Shown: positions 38,451 to 49,056, counted from the first letter of the stretch. The stretch is DNA of 64,000 bases from an uncultured Tenacibaculum sp. (GCF_947498805.1 NZ_CANMLT010000009.1:96876-160875), one strand, 5' to 3'. Translations and numbers: made by a program. Notes: a model not told the origin generated them from the sequence alone.

Positions 38451-39473
38451 TTATATACTCTCTCCTATCACTTCCCTAATTCTTGAAACAAAAAGCTCTT
38501 TCTTATCTATTTGTAATGCTAAAATCTGCGCCTTTTTTGTAAAACCGTAAAAACTATTGAACCTAATTTCTTCTTTAAAATGAATAAGTATATTGTGACC
38601 TCCTGCTCTTCCTATAGGAGAAAAAAACTTAATTGGAGAATTCTCTGGAATTTCTTTTGTACTCATTTCAATAGCATCAATTTTAGCAAATGGAATAACT
38701 CCATTTGCAAGAATACCAAATTTTAAATGCAATTCTTCTTTTTCTTTATCAATTACAATTGGTCTTTTTGCAAGAGAACGTAATGTAGCTATAATTTGCA
38801 ACGCCGTATATCCACTTAAAATTGCCAGAACAAAAGACCCTCCTACATTTCCTTGTTTCATCATAGAATGGGTCACAAACATCTCTATAACAACAACTAA
38901 TAAAAAGCCTAATATAACACTAGTAGCCATACCATCTTTATGGTAACTAAATTGATTTCCTTGTAACTCTTTCTTTTTCCAATTAAAAAGCCCATAATAA
39001 ACCATAGCTATCTCAGAGGCAAAAATGCCAGCAATTTTTGATGGCAATATTTCACGACATGCATCATTAATTACGTCAAAAAAATCTAATGATTGATTTC
39101 TTGTTGCTTTTATCCTTTTAAGCACTACTCTAGCCTTTATAGCTACAAAGACTATTAAACCAATTTCTACTATTGGTATTAAAAATACTTTTATTGTACT
39201 TAAAAGTTGTTGATTATCTTTTGGAAGCACCAAACTAGCAACTACAACCCCAATCATAATAGCCGAAAAAACGGTCTTATTGGAAATTGCTTTTTTTCTA
39301 ATCAATAAAAAATATACTAAGGGTATGGTAATTAAAAAGTCAATTACTACAAATGAAGAAATCTCAGGTATAAAAAAAGATGATTTTATCAGCATAACAA
39401 GAGATAAAATCATCAATATTGGAATTCCAAAAACTACTAAATTACTTCTTAAATTAATTGTATTCTGCATCAC
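38451..39473 (-). CDS. Polytopic membrane protein with C-terminal PH-like region, unknown
   Basis: Multiple TM segments; 340 aa. Confidence 0.65.
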   Translation of the reverse strand: MMQNTINLRSNLVVFGIPILMILSLVMLIKSSFFIPEISSFVVIDFLITIPLVYFLLIRKKAISNKTVFSAIMIGVVVASLVLPKDNQQLLSTIKVFLIPIVEIGLIVFVAIKARVVLKRIKATRNQSLDFFDVINDACREILPSKIAGIFASEIAMVYYGLFNWKKKELQGNQFSYHKDGMATSVILGFLLVVVIEMFVTHSMMKQGNVGGSFVLAILSGYTALQIIATLRSLAKRPIVIDKEKEELHLKFGILANGVIPFAKIDAIEMSTKEIPENSPIKFFSPIGRAGGHNILIHFKEEIRFNSFYGFTKKAQILALQIDKKELFVSRIREVIGESI

Positions 39474-39541
39474 AATTAGGTTTTTAATTAGTTCTAATTA
39501 TTAGTAGCTTGAAAGTATGTTTTGTTACATATTAATTCTTA

Positions 39542-40825
39542 TTATTTTTCTTTGTAAACCACACCATTTTTCATCACAAAAACAATGTTTTCCATTGTAT
39601 TTATTTTCTGTGTAGGATCCTCATTTACTGCAATAATATCCGCAAAAAAACCTTTATCCACTTGCCCAATTTCATTTTCCATTTCTAAAATTTTTGCATT
39701 AGTAATTGTTGCAGATTGAATTGCTTCAATTGCTGGCATACCTGCTTCTACCATATAGGCAAATTCCTTTCCATTTATCCCATGTTCAAATACTCCTGCA
39801 TCGGTACCAAAAGCAATACCAACTCCTTTTTTATAGGCTCTTGCAAATGTTCCTTGAATTTGCGGTCCAACAGCCAATGCCTTTGGAACTACTATTTCTG
39901 GATAAAACCCTTTTACTTTTGCTTTTTCTGCAACCTCTTTTCCTGCGGTAATTGTTGGAACAAGATAGGCATCATGCTTTTTCATTAATTCTATCGTCTT
40001 ATCGCTCATGTAAGTTCCATGTTCAATTGTTTTCACACCTCCTAAGATGGCACGTTGCATTCCTTCATCTCCATGCGCATGTGCTGCTACATGCATTCCA
40101 TAATCTTTTGCGGTTTCACAAATCGCCTTAATTTCTTCTAACGTAAACTGAGGATTATCTCCACTTTTGGCAACACTTAACACTCCTCCAGTAGCAGTAA
40201 TTTTAATACAATCTGCTCCGTTTTTATATCGTTGACGTACCGCTTTTTTTGCTTCCTCTACACTATTCACAACTCCTTCTTTAGGTCCTGGATTACCTAC
40301 TAATCTTCTACTACTTCCATTCGTTGGATCAGCATGCCCTCCAGTAGTTGCCAGAGATTTCCCTGCTGTAAATACACGAGGTCCAGGTATTTTTCCAGCA
40401 TTAATGGCTTTTCTAATAGAAATATTTACACCCGTTCCTCCTAAATCTCTCACTGTTGTAAATCCATTCAATAAGGTTATTTTAGCAAATCCTACAGCGT
40501 TAAAGGCTCTATCTGCCTCATTTAAAATATATTTCTCTAATCTTGTTTTTGGACTATGTTCACTCTCAATATGTACGTGCATATCAATCAATCCTGGCAT
40601 AACAACCTTATCTTTTAAATCAATAACCGTTATTCCTTTTGCCCTTGGTGTAATATATCCACTAAGTACATTCATTATTTTATTTCCTTTGACAGCAATG
40701 GTTTGCTTTTCTTTAACTATTCCCTTTTTGGTATCAACTAGTTTTCCGCAGTGAATATATGTTGTTTGTGAAAAGCCAGAGAATGTAATACATGTTATGA
40801 CTAATAATAGAAGGAGTTTTTTCAT
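39542..40825 (-). CDS. Secreted amidohydrolase (imidazolonepropionase-like / Xaa-Pro dipeptidase-type)
   Basis: Signal peptide; VMPGLIDMHVHIE, GMHVAAHAHGDEGMQRAI, GTDAGVFEHG. Confidence 0.9.
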   Translation of the reverse strand: MKKLLLLLVITCITFSGFSQTTYIHCGKLVDTKKGIVKEKQTIAVKGNKIMNVLSGYITPRAKGITVIDLKDKVVMPGLIDMHVHIESEHSPKTRLEKYILNEADRAFNAVGFAKITLLNGFTTVRDLGGTGVNISIRKAINAGKIPGPRVFTAGKSLATTGGHADPTNGSSRRLVGNPGPKEGVVNSVEEAKKAVRQRYKNGADCIKITATGGVLSVAKSGDNPQFTLEEIKAICETAKDYGMHVAAHAHGDEGMQRAILGGVKTIEHGTYMSDKTIELMKKHDAYLVPTITAGKEVAEKAKVKGFYPEIVVPKALAVGPQIQGTFARAYKKGVGIAFGTDAGVFEHGINGKEFAYMVEAGMPAIEAIQSATITNAKILEMENEIGQVDKGFFADIIAVNEDPTQKINTMENIVFVMKNGVVYKEK

Positions 40826-40952
40826 GAGTTTTGTTTCTTTAGTGTTAGTTTTTATAAAAACCTGCGTGTTTATATAATATTTAGGGGAATATTCTTGATA
40901 AATGTAAGAATTTTTAAGTAGTTTGTCTTTTTAATTTCTTATTGCTTACAGG

Positions 40953-40971
40953 AAATTTCTGCAAGAAATTT
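40953..40971. promoter_or_regulatory. Inverted repeat between divergent genes
   Basis: AAATTTCT-gca-AGAAATTT. Confidence 0.35.
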
Positions 40972-41038
40972 GATATAGAAACCTTGGTCTATACAACTAC
41001 TATAAGGAATTAAAATTCAACCTATTAAATTTATTCAT

Positions 41039-41719
41039 TTGAAACATATAGTAATTACAGGAACAAGCAGAGGTATTGGTTTTGAGTTAGCACAGCAATA
41101 CGCCAATGAAGGTCATAAAGTATTAGCTTTATCTAGAAACACCAAACCATTAGATACAGTAAATCATAAAAACATCACTACAATTTCTGTAGACTTATCT
41201 TCAGAAGTAGATATTAATAAAGCAGTTGTCTTTGTAAAAAAGGAATGGAGTAAAGTTGATATCCTAATTAACAATGCTGGAAAATTGGTAAACAAACCTT
41301 TCGAACAATTAACTACTCAGGATTTTGAAGAGGTGTATAAAGTAAATGTTTTTGCAGTTGCTGCATTAACTAGAAGCTTACTTCCTTTTATGGATAAAGG
41401 CAGTCATGTTGTTACCGTAAGTAGTATGGGAGGAATTCAAGGAAGCATGAAATTTCCTGGTTTAGCTGCCTACAGTTCTGCTAAAGGTGCTGTAATTACC
41501 TTATCTGAACTTTTGGCTGAAGAATATAAAGAACAACAAATCGCTTTTAATGTACTAGCCTTAGGGGCTGTTCAAACGGAAATGTTAGAAGAAGCTTTCC
41601 CTGGATATGTCGCTCCATTATCTGCTAAAGAAATGGCTAGTTATATTTTTGATTTTGCTCTAAATGGCAACAAATATTATAACGGAAAAGTATTACAAGT
41701 ATCTAGTTCAACTCCTTAA
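41039..41719 (+). CDS. SDR-family oxidoreductase (TTG start)
   Basis: VITGTSRGIGFELA, YSSAKGA. Confidence 0.85.
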   Translation: MKHIVITGTSRGIGFELAQQYANEGHKVLALSRNTKPLDTVNHKNITTISVDLSSEVDINKAVVFVKKEWSKVDILINNAGKLVNKPFEQLTTQDFEEVYKVNVFAVAALTRSLLPFMDKGSHVVTVSSMGGIQGSMKFPGLAAYSSAKGAVITLSELLAEEYKEQQIAFNVLALGAVQTEMLEEAFPGYVAPLSAKEMASYIFDFALNGNKYYNGKVLQVSSSTP

Positions 41720-41722
41720 ATC

Positions 41723-42322
41723 TTGAAAGAAACACTTCTAAAATACATTCCTGCGAATGCAATCCCATTGGTTGAATATTTAATCAACAAGCATAAGGTA
41801 CATTTAAAGATTGTAAATCAACGACAAACTAAACATGGTGATTTTCGTCGTTTACCAAATGGAAAAATGCAAATAACGGTAAACAACAATTTAAATCCGT
41901 ATCAGTTTTTATTAACCTTAATTCATGAGATTGCACATCATGTAACTTATCAAAAATTTGGTAGGGTTCAACCACATGGCGTCGAATGGAAAACTATTTT
42001 TAAACATTTAATGTTACCCTTTCTTCGCCCTGAAATTTACCCTAAAGAAATGTTACCCTATTTGGCAAATCATTTCAAAAATCCAAAAGCAAGTACTGAT
42101 GCCGATCCTAAATTATCATTAGTATTACGTGGAGGAATCGCAGAAAACGGAAAGAGTTTTATCTTTGAGATTCCTAATGGAAGTATTTTTGAGTTTAAAA
42201 ATACATTATATAAAAAAGGAAGTATTAGAAGAACACGTTATGAATGTTTAAATTTAGACAATAAACGTGTGTATCTTTTTAATCAAAATGCAGAAGTGGT
42301 ATTAATCCCTTCAAACAAATAA
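41723..42322 (+). CDS. SprT-like zinc metallopeptidase domain protein (TTG start)
   Basis: LTLIHEIAHHVTYQ (HExxH), HGVEWK. Confidence 0.88.
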   Translation: MKETLLKYIPANAIPLVEYLINKHKVHLKIVNQRQTKHGDFRRLPNGKMQITVNNNLNPYQFLLTLIHEIAHHVTYQKFGRVQPHGVEWKTIFKHLMLPFLRPEIYPKEMLPYLANHFKNPKASTDADPKLSLVLRGGIAENGKSFIFEIPNGSIFEFKNTLYKKGSIRRTRYECLNLDNKRVYLFNQNAEVVLIPSNK

Positions 42323-42360
42323 TAAGATTCCTATTCAATTAGGTTTTACAATATAGTTTT

Positions 42361-43422
42361 ATGAATAACAACTATTACGCAGTAATAATGGCAGGTGGTG
42401 TTGGTTCACGATTTTGGCCTGTAAGTACCGAAGAATTCCCAAAGCAGTTTCATGATATGTTAGGTACGGGAGAATCTTTAATACAAGGTACTTTTAATAG
42501 AATAACAGAATTAATTCCTTCTGAAAACATTCTAATTGCAACGAATAAGCGTTATGAAGATTTGGTTTTAAAACAACTTCCAAAAACTTCACAGCAACAA
42601 CTATTGTTAGAGCCTGCAATGCGTAATACTGCACCTTGTATTTTATATGCTACTCTAAAGATATATCAGCAAAATCCAGAAGCAGTTATGTTAGTAGCCC
42701 CTTCTGATCATTGGATTGAAAATGAAACTGAATTTATTGAGAATATAAAAACATCATTTGATGCTTGTGGGCAACAAGATATTTTAATGACTTTAGGAAT
42801 CCAACCGAATTCTCCAAATACTGGATATGGTTATATTCAATTTGAAAATAATTCTTCAGAAATTAAAAAAGTAAAAAACTTTACAGAAAAACCAGATTTA
42901 GCAACAGCTAAACAGTTTATTGAAAGTGGTGATTATTTGTGGAATGCAGGAATTTTTGTTTGGTCAGTTAAGAGTATTCTAAACGCTTTTAAAGTCTATT
43001 TACCTGAAATGGTTGATATTTTAGATGATGGAACAAATGTATATAATACTGATTTCGAAGATGATTTTATACGCAGTAATTATGAAAAATGTGAAAATAT
43101 TTCTATTGATTATGGAATCATGGAACGATCGAATAACGTGCATGTATTACCTGTAAATTTTGGTTGGAATGATCTAGGAACTTGGGGTTCTTTGTACAAT
43201 AAGCTCGAAAAAGATAATCAACAAAATGCTACTGTGGGCGCAAATACTTTATTTAGAGATGCCCAAGGAAACATGGTAAGTACTTTAAATGGAAAAAAAG
43301 TTATTGTTCAAGGACTTAATGATTTTATCATTGTTGAAAAGGATGATGTTATTCTTATTTGTCCACGTAAAGATGAACAAGATATCAAGCAGATTAGCGC
43401 TGCCGCTAAAGAGCAACTTTAG
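42361..43422 (+). CDS. manC: Mannose-1-phosphate guanylyltransferase
   Basis: VIMAGGVGSRFWPVSTEEFPKQF; FTEKPDLATAKQFIESGDYLWNAGIF. Confidence 0.92.
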   Translation: MNNNYYAVIMAGGVGSRFWPVSTEEFPKQFHDMLGTGESLIQGTFNRITELIPSENILIATNKRYEDLVLKQLPKTSQQQLLLEPAMRNTAPCILYATLKIYQQNPEAVMLVAPSDHWIENETEFIENIKTSFDACGQQDILMTLGIQPNSPNTGYGYIQFENNSSEIKKVKNFTEKPDLATAKQFIESGDYLWNAGIFVWSVKSILNAFKVYLPEMVDILDDGTNVYNTDFEDDFIRSNYEKCENISIDYGIMERSNNVHVLPVNFGWNDLGTWGSLYNKLEKDNQQNATVGANTLFRDAQGNMVSTLNGKKVIVQGLNDFIIVEKDDVILICPRKDEQDIKQISAAAKEQL

Positions 43423-43449
43423 TTTTTCTTTTATTTAGTAGGAATATTT

Positions 43450-45435
43450 ATGGAATACAATCAAATTCTAAATATTGGAGTCCTTGCCCATGTTGACGCA
43501 GGAAAAACTACCCTTACAGAACATTTACTATATCACACTGGTGCTATCCGAAATATTGGTAGTGTAGATAAAGGCTCTACAGTTACAGATAATATGGCAT
43601 TAGAAAAGGAACGTGGTATTTCTATTAAGGCCGCCACTACTTCTTTTATTTGGAATAATACCAAAGTGAATTTAATAGACACTCCTGGCCACGTCGATTT
43701 TTCAAGTGAAGTAGCTAGAACTTTATGTGTTGTTGATGCGGTTGTATTGGTTGTTTCTGCTGTTGAAGGAGTACAAGCACATACTTTAACAATTACAGAT
43801 GCTCTTCAAAAGCTAAAAATTCCGACTATAATTTTCATAAATAAAATTGATCGTCAAGGTGCCGATACTGAACATGTGCTAGAACAAATAAAAAATGAAC
43901 TTCAATTTAAGACTGTTCCTATTTACACAAGTCATAATGAAGGTTTAGATACAGCTCACATTCTACCAATTTTTCAAAATGATAATTTAAATAAGGAAGA
44001 AAAAGAGACTTTATTAGAAGAGTTAGTAACAACCGATGAAACTTTACTAGAATTATATTTTAATGGAGATACTATTACCGATGAGGTCTATTTAGATACC
44101 ATAACTAAAAACACTTCAAAAGCAATTATTACTCCAGTATACACTGGAATTGCTAAAAACAACATTGGTGTAGAAGAACTTTTAAACGGATTAACCAGTT
44201 TTATTAAAACTGAAAAAAACACCTCTACAGAAGCAACCTCAGCTTATGTTTATAAACTTGAACACCATAAAACACATGGTGCTATGGCCCATGTAAAAGT
44301 ATTTTCAGGTGAACTATCTTCTAAATCGGTAATTTTTAACCATACCCAATCTTTAGAAACAAAAATTAATCAATCTAAAATTTTTCATCATACAAAACAT
44401 ATAGATACTATCATTAAAACTGGTGATATTGGTATTATTACTGGAGTTATAGATACAAAGGCTGGTGATATTTTGGGAAGTCCAGAGAGTATTCCTAAAC
44501 TCCCAGATTTAAACACACCGGTATTAAGTGTACAAGTATTGCCTGAAAATGACAAAGATTATAATACACTTGCTCAAGCTTTACAAGTGATAGATAGAGA
44601 AGATCCTTCCTTGCAATTCAAATGGCACAAGCCAGAGAAAGAACTCATGCTATTACTGATGGGAGATATGCAAATAGAAGTGCTTACCCATGTATTACTA
44701 GAACGCTTTTCTATACCTGTACGCTTTACGGAACCTCAAATTGTTTATAAGGAAACTATTAGCAAAGCCGCGGAAGGCTACATACGATATTGGATGCCAA
44801 AACCTTGCTGGGCTATTATGACATTTTTAATCGAACCTGCTCCTCTTAATTCTGGAGTTACCTATCAATCAATTGTTTCTAAAAACGATGTTCATAATAA
44901 ATATCAAAATGAAATAGCTAGAACTATTCCTAAGGCCCTTGAACAAGGATTGCTTGGCTGGGAAGTTACTGATGTGAAAATTACTTTAATCAAAGGAGAA
45001 GATCATAATGTACACTCAAGACCTGGTGACTTTAATTTAGCAACTCCAATGGGAATTATGAAAGGACTCGAAGCGGGTGGGACACATTTACTAGAGCCTT
45101 TAATGCGTTTTGAGATTAAAACAAATGAAGCCTTTCTAGGTAAAATTATTTCAGAACTTACTACGAGAAGAGCAACTATTGATTCTCCGAGTTTTCAAAA
45201 TGAAATAGTACATCTTATAGGAACAATTCCTGTTGCTACTTCTTTAGACATTAGTATAAAGTTAAATGCTATTTGTAGTGGTCGCTTACGCTTACGAATG
45301 ATATTTCATGGTTATGATGTTTGCCCAGAAGGCGAAGGTACTTCTCGACCTTATAAAGGTGTCAATCCTTTAGATGAAGCACAATGGATTTTACATCGCC
45401 GAGGAGCTTACAAGGCAGACGAACGTGTCATTTAA
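43450..45435 (+). CDS. Tet(M)/Tet(O)-like ribosomal protection protein / EF-G-like GTPase
   Basis: IGVLAHVDAGKTTLTEHLLYHTGAIRNIGSVDKGSTVTDNMALEKERGISIKAA; 661 aa; typical RPP domain layout. Confidence 0.88.
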   Translation: MEYNQILNIGVLAHVDAGKTTLTEHLLYHTGAIRNIGSVDKGSTVTDNMALEKERGISIKAATTSFIWNNTKVNLIDTPGHVDFSSEVARTLCVVDAVVLVVSAVEGVQAHTLTITDALQKLKIPTIIFINKIDRQGADTEHVLEQIKNELQFKTVPIYTSHNEGLDTAHILPIFQNDNLNKEEKETLLEELVTTDETLLELYFNGDTITDEVYLDTITKNTSKAIITPVYTGIAKNNIGVEELLNGLTSFIKTEKNTSTEATSAYVYKLEHHKTHGAMAHVKVFSGELSSKSVIFNHTQSLETKINQSKIFHHTKHIDTIIKTGDIGIITGVIDTKAGDILGSPESIPKLPDLNTPVLSVQVLPENDKDYNTLAQALQVIDREDPSLQFKWHKPEKELMLLLMGDMQIEVLTHVLLERFSIPVRFTEPQIVYKETISKAAEGYIRYWMPKPCWAIMTFLIEPAPLNSGVTYQSIVSKNDVHNKYQNEIARTIPKALEQGLLGWEVTDVKITLIKGEDHNVHSRPGDFNLATPMGIMKGLEAGGTHLLEPLMRFEIKTNEAFLGKIISELTTRRATIDSPSFQNEIVHLIGTIPVATSLDISIKLNAICSGRLRLRMIFHGYDVCPEGEGTSRPYKGVNPLDEAQWILHRRGAYKADERVI

Positions 45436-45452
45436 AAACAACGACAACTGCT

Positions 45453-45914
45453 TTATATATCCATTTCCATAATTGCTAAAAATCTATCTTTAATAGACGT
45501 CTCTAGCTTTCCTATTGTTTTAAAACCAAAATATTGATAAAACTTTTCAGCATTTGGATCAGAATCAAGAACAACCTTTTCATATTTTTCCTTTTTAAGG
45601 CGATTCAAGAAATCATTCATTAATATTTTTCCGTAACCACTACCAATACATTTAGGTTCCACAAATAAATAATTTAACTTAGCTACGTTATTTTTTTCTT
45701 CTTTGTAGGAATAAAACCCAACTAAATCTTCAGCTACAAGTAGTTTATAAATTTGATTTTCATTAATATATTTCGAAGAAATGGTTAATTTATCTCTCCA
45801 TTTTTCAATTTGTTCTGCACCGTAATTCCAATAATTCATTGAACGAAGTGTCAACTCTGTGAGTGCTTCCGCATCTTTTTTTTGCGCTTCTTCTATTTTC
45901 AATACTTCATTCAT
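45453..45914 (-). CDS. GNAT-family N-acetyltransferase
   Basis: YLFVEPKCIGSGYGKILMNDFL; FYQYFGFKTIG. Confidence 0.9.
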   Translation of the reverse strand: MNEVLKIEEAQKKDAEALTELTLRSMNYWNYGAEQIEKWRDKLTISSKYINENQIYKLLVAEDLVGFYSYKEEKNNVAKLNYLFVEPKCIGSGYGKILMNDFLNRLKKEKYEKVVLDSDPNAEKFYQYFGFKTIGKLETSIKDRFLAIMEMDI

Positions 45915-46948
45915 TAAAAAATTTCCTTTCTTATTTCGTCCAACACCAAACTATCAAACCCTTTTTCATCTCCTAAAAATGTATTCTTAATTCCGATATA
46001 AGCCAAACTATTCAACTTTCCTTCTAATCGCACAAAATCCTTCTCTGTGGTTACAATATACTTTTGAGGATGTTGAATATTATTAAACTGTTGCTGAATT
46101 CTTTTTAAATCTGCTTCTGAAAAATGATGATGATCGGGAAATTTTATATGGTGAAACTTTACTTCTCTTTCGTTCAAATAGTTTAATAAGGAGCTAGGAT
46201 TGGCAATCCCTGTAACCAACACTATTTCAGCTTCTGTTAAGTCTTCCAACTTTAGCTGGTCAATCCCTCCTAGTTGTTCGTCATAAACAATCGTACTAAA
46301 AAATACTTCTTGGTTTGGGCTTGGATTAATTCTTCTCACCAATTCATCTTGCTCTAAAACTGATAATTTCTCTGGACATTTCGTTACCACAATTGCTCGA
46401 GCTCTATTAACCCCTCTCCTGCTTTCTCTTAAAGTTCCAGTGGGCAGTATAAAATCATTGATAAATAAATCGTCAAACTTTGTGAGTAATATGTACGTAC
46501 TAGCGGTTACTTTTCTGTGCTGATAAGCATCGTCTAAGAGGATTAATTCTGGAGGGCTATCTAACTGTAATAATTGTTGTATTCCATTTGTTCTATCGGA
46601 ATCAACTGCTATATATACTTCTTCTTTAAATTTCCTATAAAATTGCATAGGCTCATCCCCTACATCTTCTGTTGCATGGTTTTCATTAATTAACTGAAAG
46701 CCTTTTGTTTTTCGTTTATAACCTCTGCTTAAAACGGCTATTTTATAATCGTTCTTTAACAATCGAATTAAATATTCTATCTGAGGAGATTTACCGGTTC
46801 CGCCTACACTCAGATTTCCAACTGCTAAAACAGGTATCTTGAATTTGGTAGATTTCAATACTCCAGTATCAAAAAAGTAATTACGAATACTCGTAATAAT
46901 ATCATATAATACAGCAAACGGAAATAGTAAAATTCGAAGTAATTTCAT
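45914..46948 (-). CDS. lpxK: Tetraacyldisaccharide 4'-kinase
   Basis: VGNLSVGGTGKSPQIEYLI, LLDDAYQHRKV. Confidence 0.95.
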   Translation of the reverse strand: MKLLRILLFPFAVLYDIITSIRNYFFDTGVLKSTKFKIPVLAVGNLSVGGTGKSPQIEYLIRLLKNDYKIAVLSRGYKRKTKGFQLINENHATEDVGDEPMQFYRKFKEEVYIAVDSDRTNGIQQLLQLDSPPELILLDDAYQHRKVTASTYILLTKFDDLFINDFILPTGTLRESRRGVNRARAIVVTKCPEKLSVLEQDELVRRINPSPNQEVFFSTIVYDEQLGGIDQLKLEDLTEAEIVLVTGIANPSSLLNYLNEREVKFHHIKFPDHHHFSEADLKRIQQQFNNIQHPQKYIVTTEKDFVRLEGKLNSLAYIGIKNTFLGDEKGFDSLVLDEIRKEIF

Positions 46949-47075
46949 TGTATCAAAAGTAAAAATTATTTTCTCATAAATTGAGTTTCTATATTCTCAA
47001 TTAAAATATATTCAACCTCTATAATATTCAGAATAGCAAGTTTTGTTAACTTTGAATTATCTTAAATTCAAAAAA

Positions 47076-48170
47076 ATGCAAATTAAAGATATTACCAATT
47101 ATATAGAGCAATTAGCTCCATTAGCCTATGCAGAAGATTTCGACAACGTAGGTTTGTTAGTTGGAAATTATAATACCACGGTAACAGGGGTTTTAGTAAC
47201 CTTAGATACTTTAGAAGCTACAGTTGACGAGGCTATTGCTAAAAACTGTAATCTTATTGTGAGCTTTCACCCTATTATTTTTGGTGGTTTAAAGCGTTTA
47301 AATGGTAATAATTATGTTGAACGCGTAGTGTTAAAAGCCATTCAGAACAATATAGCTATATATGCTACTCATACAGCCTTAGATAATGTTAATAATGGTG
47401 TGTCGGCTAAAATGTGTGAAGTATTAGGACTTGAAAACTGTAAAACGTTAATTCCTAAGAAAAAAATCATTAAAAAGTTGACTACCTATGTTCCAACAAA
47501 CGAAGCTAGTTCTTTAAGAACTGCCCTATTCAATGCAGGAGCTGGAAGCATTGGCAATTATGAAAATTGTAGTTTTAATGCAGAGGGAAAGGGAAGTTAT
47601 CAAGGTAATGAAAGTTCTAATCCAACCGTAGGTAAAAAAGGACAATTAATGTTTGAAGATGAAACTTGTATTTCAGTTACTTTCGAAGGGTATAAAGAAC
47701 GTCAAATTTTAAATGCTTTATTTAATACGCATTCTTATGAGGAAGTTGCCTACGAAGTAGTAACCTTAGATAATATTCATCAAAACATTGGTATGGGAAT
47801 GATTGGTGAATTTAGTACCGCAATGAATGAAACTGAATTTTTAAATTTTGTGAAAACAACTTTTAAAACGGGTTGTGTACGCCATTCAGAATTATTAGAC
47901 AAACCTATTAAAAAGGTTGCTGTTTTAGGTGGTTCGGGTAGTTTTGCTATTAGCAATGCTATGCGTGCTGGAGCAGATGCTTATATAAGTGCTGATTTTA
48001 AATACCATGAGTTTTTTAAGGCTGAAAAAAGAATTCTCTTGGCAGATGTTGGACATTATGAAAGTGAGCAGTTTACAAAAAACCTTTTAGTTGATTATCT
48101 TAACAAAAAATTTAGTAGTTTTGCAATTATTTTAAGCGAAGAAAGTACAAATCCAATATACTATATTTAA
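47076..48170 (+). CDS. Nif3-like dinuclear metal center protein
   Basis: MQIKDITNYIEQLAPLAYAEDFDNVGLLVG; start at 47076 preferred because a TAACTTTG box lies at 47047-47054. Confidence 0.93.
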   Translation: MQIKDITNYIEQLAPLAYAEDFDNVGLLVGNYNTTVTGVLVTLDTLEATVDEAIAKNCNLIVSFHPIIFGGLKRLNGNNYVERVVLKAIQNNIAIYATHTALDNVNNGVSAKMCEVLGLENCKTLIPKKKIIKKLTTYVPTNEASSLRTALFNAGAGSIGNYENCSFNAEGKGSYQGNESSNPTVGKKGQLMFEDETCISVTFEGYKERQILNALFNTHSYEEVAYEVVTLDNIHQNIGMGMIGEFSTAMNETEFLNFVKTTFKTGCVRHSELLDKPIKKVAVLGGSGSFAISNAMRAGADAYISADFKYHEFFKAEKRILLADVGHYESEQFTKNLLVDYLNKKFSSFAIILSEESTNPIYYI

Positions 48171-48173
48171 CAG

Positions 48174-48944
48174 ATGGCAAAAAAAGAAGTAACGGTAGAA
48201 GAAAAATTAAGAGCGTTGTACGATTTACAATTAATCGACTCAAGAATTGATGAAATTAGAAACGTTCGCGGTGAATTACCATTAGAAGTTGAAGATTTAG
48301 AAGATGAAGTTGCCGGATTAAACACTAGGTTATCTAACTTAGCTGATGATGTTTCTAACTTAGAAACTGATATCACTAATAAGAAAAATGCTATCGAAGA
48401 GTCTAAAGCATTGATTTCTAAGTACGGTGAGCAACAAAAAAATGTTAGAAATAACCGTGAATTTGATTCTTTAACTAAAGAAGTTGAATATCAAGAATTA
48501 GAAATTCAATTATCTGAAAAGAGAATTAAAGAATTTAAAGCTAAGATTGCTCAAAAGAACGAAGTAATTACTGGCACTAAAGAGAAATTAGCTAATCAAG
48601 AAAAGCATTTAAGCCACAAGAAAAATGAATTAGATGCTATCTTAAAGGAGACTGAGAAAGAAGAAGAGTTATTAAAGACAAAATCAGAAGAGTTTGCTCA
48701 ATCTATCGATGCTCACTTATTAAACGCTTATAAGAGAATTAGAGCTAAAGTTAAAAATGGTTTAGCTGTAGTTGCTATTGAGCGTGGTGCTGCTGGGGGT
48801 TCTTACTTTACAATTCCACCACAAGTACAGTTAGAAATTGCTAACCGTAAAAAAATCACTATCGATGAGCACAGTGGTCGTATTTTAGTTGACCCTGCAT
48901 TAGCTGCTGAAGAGAAAGAAAAAATCGAAAGTTTATTAGCTTAA
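48174..48944 (+). CDS. COG1579-like coiled-coil 'zinc ribbon' protein lacking the zinc-ligand cysteines
   Basis: Long coiled coil then ERGAAGGSYFTIPPQVQLEIANRKKITIDEHSGRILVDP. Confidence 0.85.
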   Translation: MAKKEVTVEEKLRALYDLQLIDSRIDEIRNVRGELPLEVEDLEDEVAGLNTRLSNLADDVSNLETDITNKKNAIEESKALISKYGEQQKNVRNNREFDSLTKEVEYQELEIQLSEKRIKEFKAKIAQKNEVITGTKEKLANQEKHLSHKKNELDAILKETEKEEELLKTKSEEFAQSIDAHLLNAYKRIRAKVKNGLAVVAIERGAAGGSYFTIPPQVQLEIANRKKITIDEHSGRILVDPALAAEEKEKIESLLA

Positions 48945-48963
48945 GATTTTTCAAAATATATGT

Positions 48964-48998
48964 TAAAAGCTTCCATAATGATGGAAGCTTTTATTTTT
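48964..48998 (+). terminator. Rho-independent terminator
   Basis: AAAAGCTTCCATaatgATGGAAGCTTTTATTTTTTT. Confidence 0.85.
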
Positions 48999-49056
48999 TT
49001 ATAAAATAGTAAAGAAATGCTTCTTCATACGTCTTAGTTAGCATAACTAATATATT

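Noticed and set aside
43450-45435. Recently acquired resistance island around the Tet(M)-like gene
   Set aside because: No transposase, integrase, flanking repeats or obvious composition change; the neighbouring genes look like core functions.
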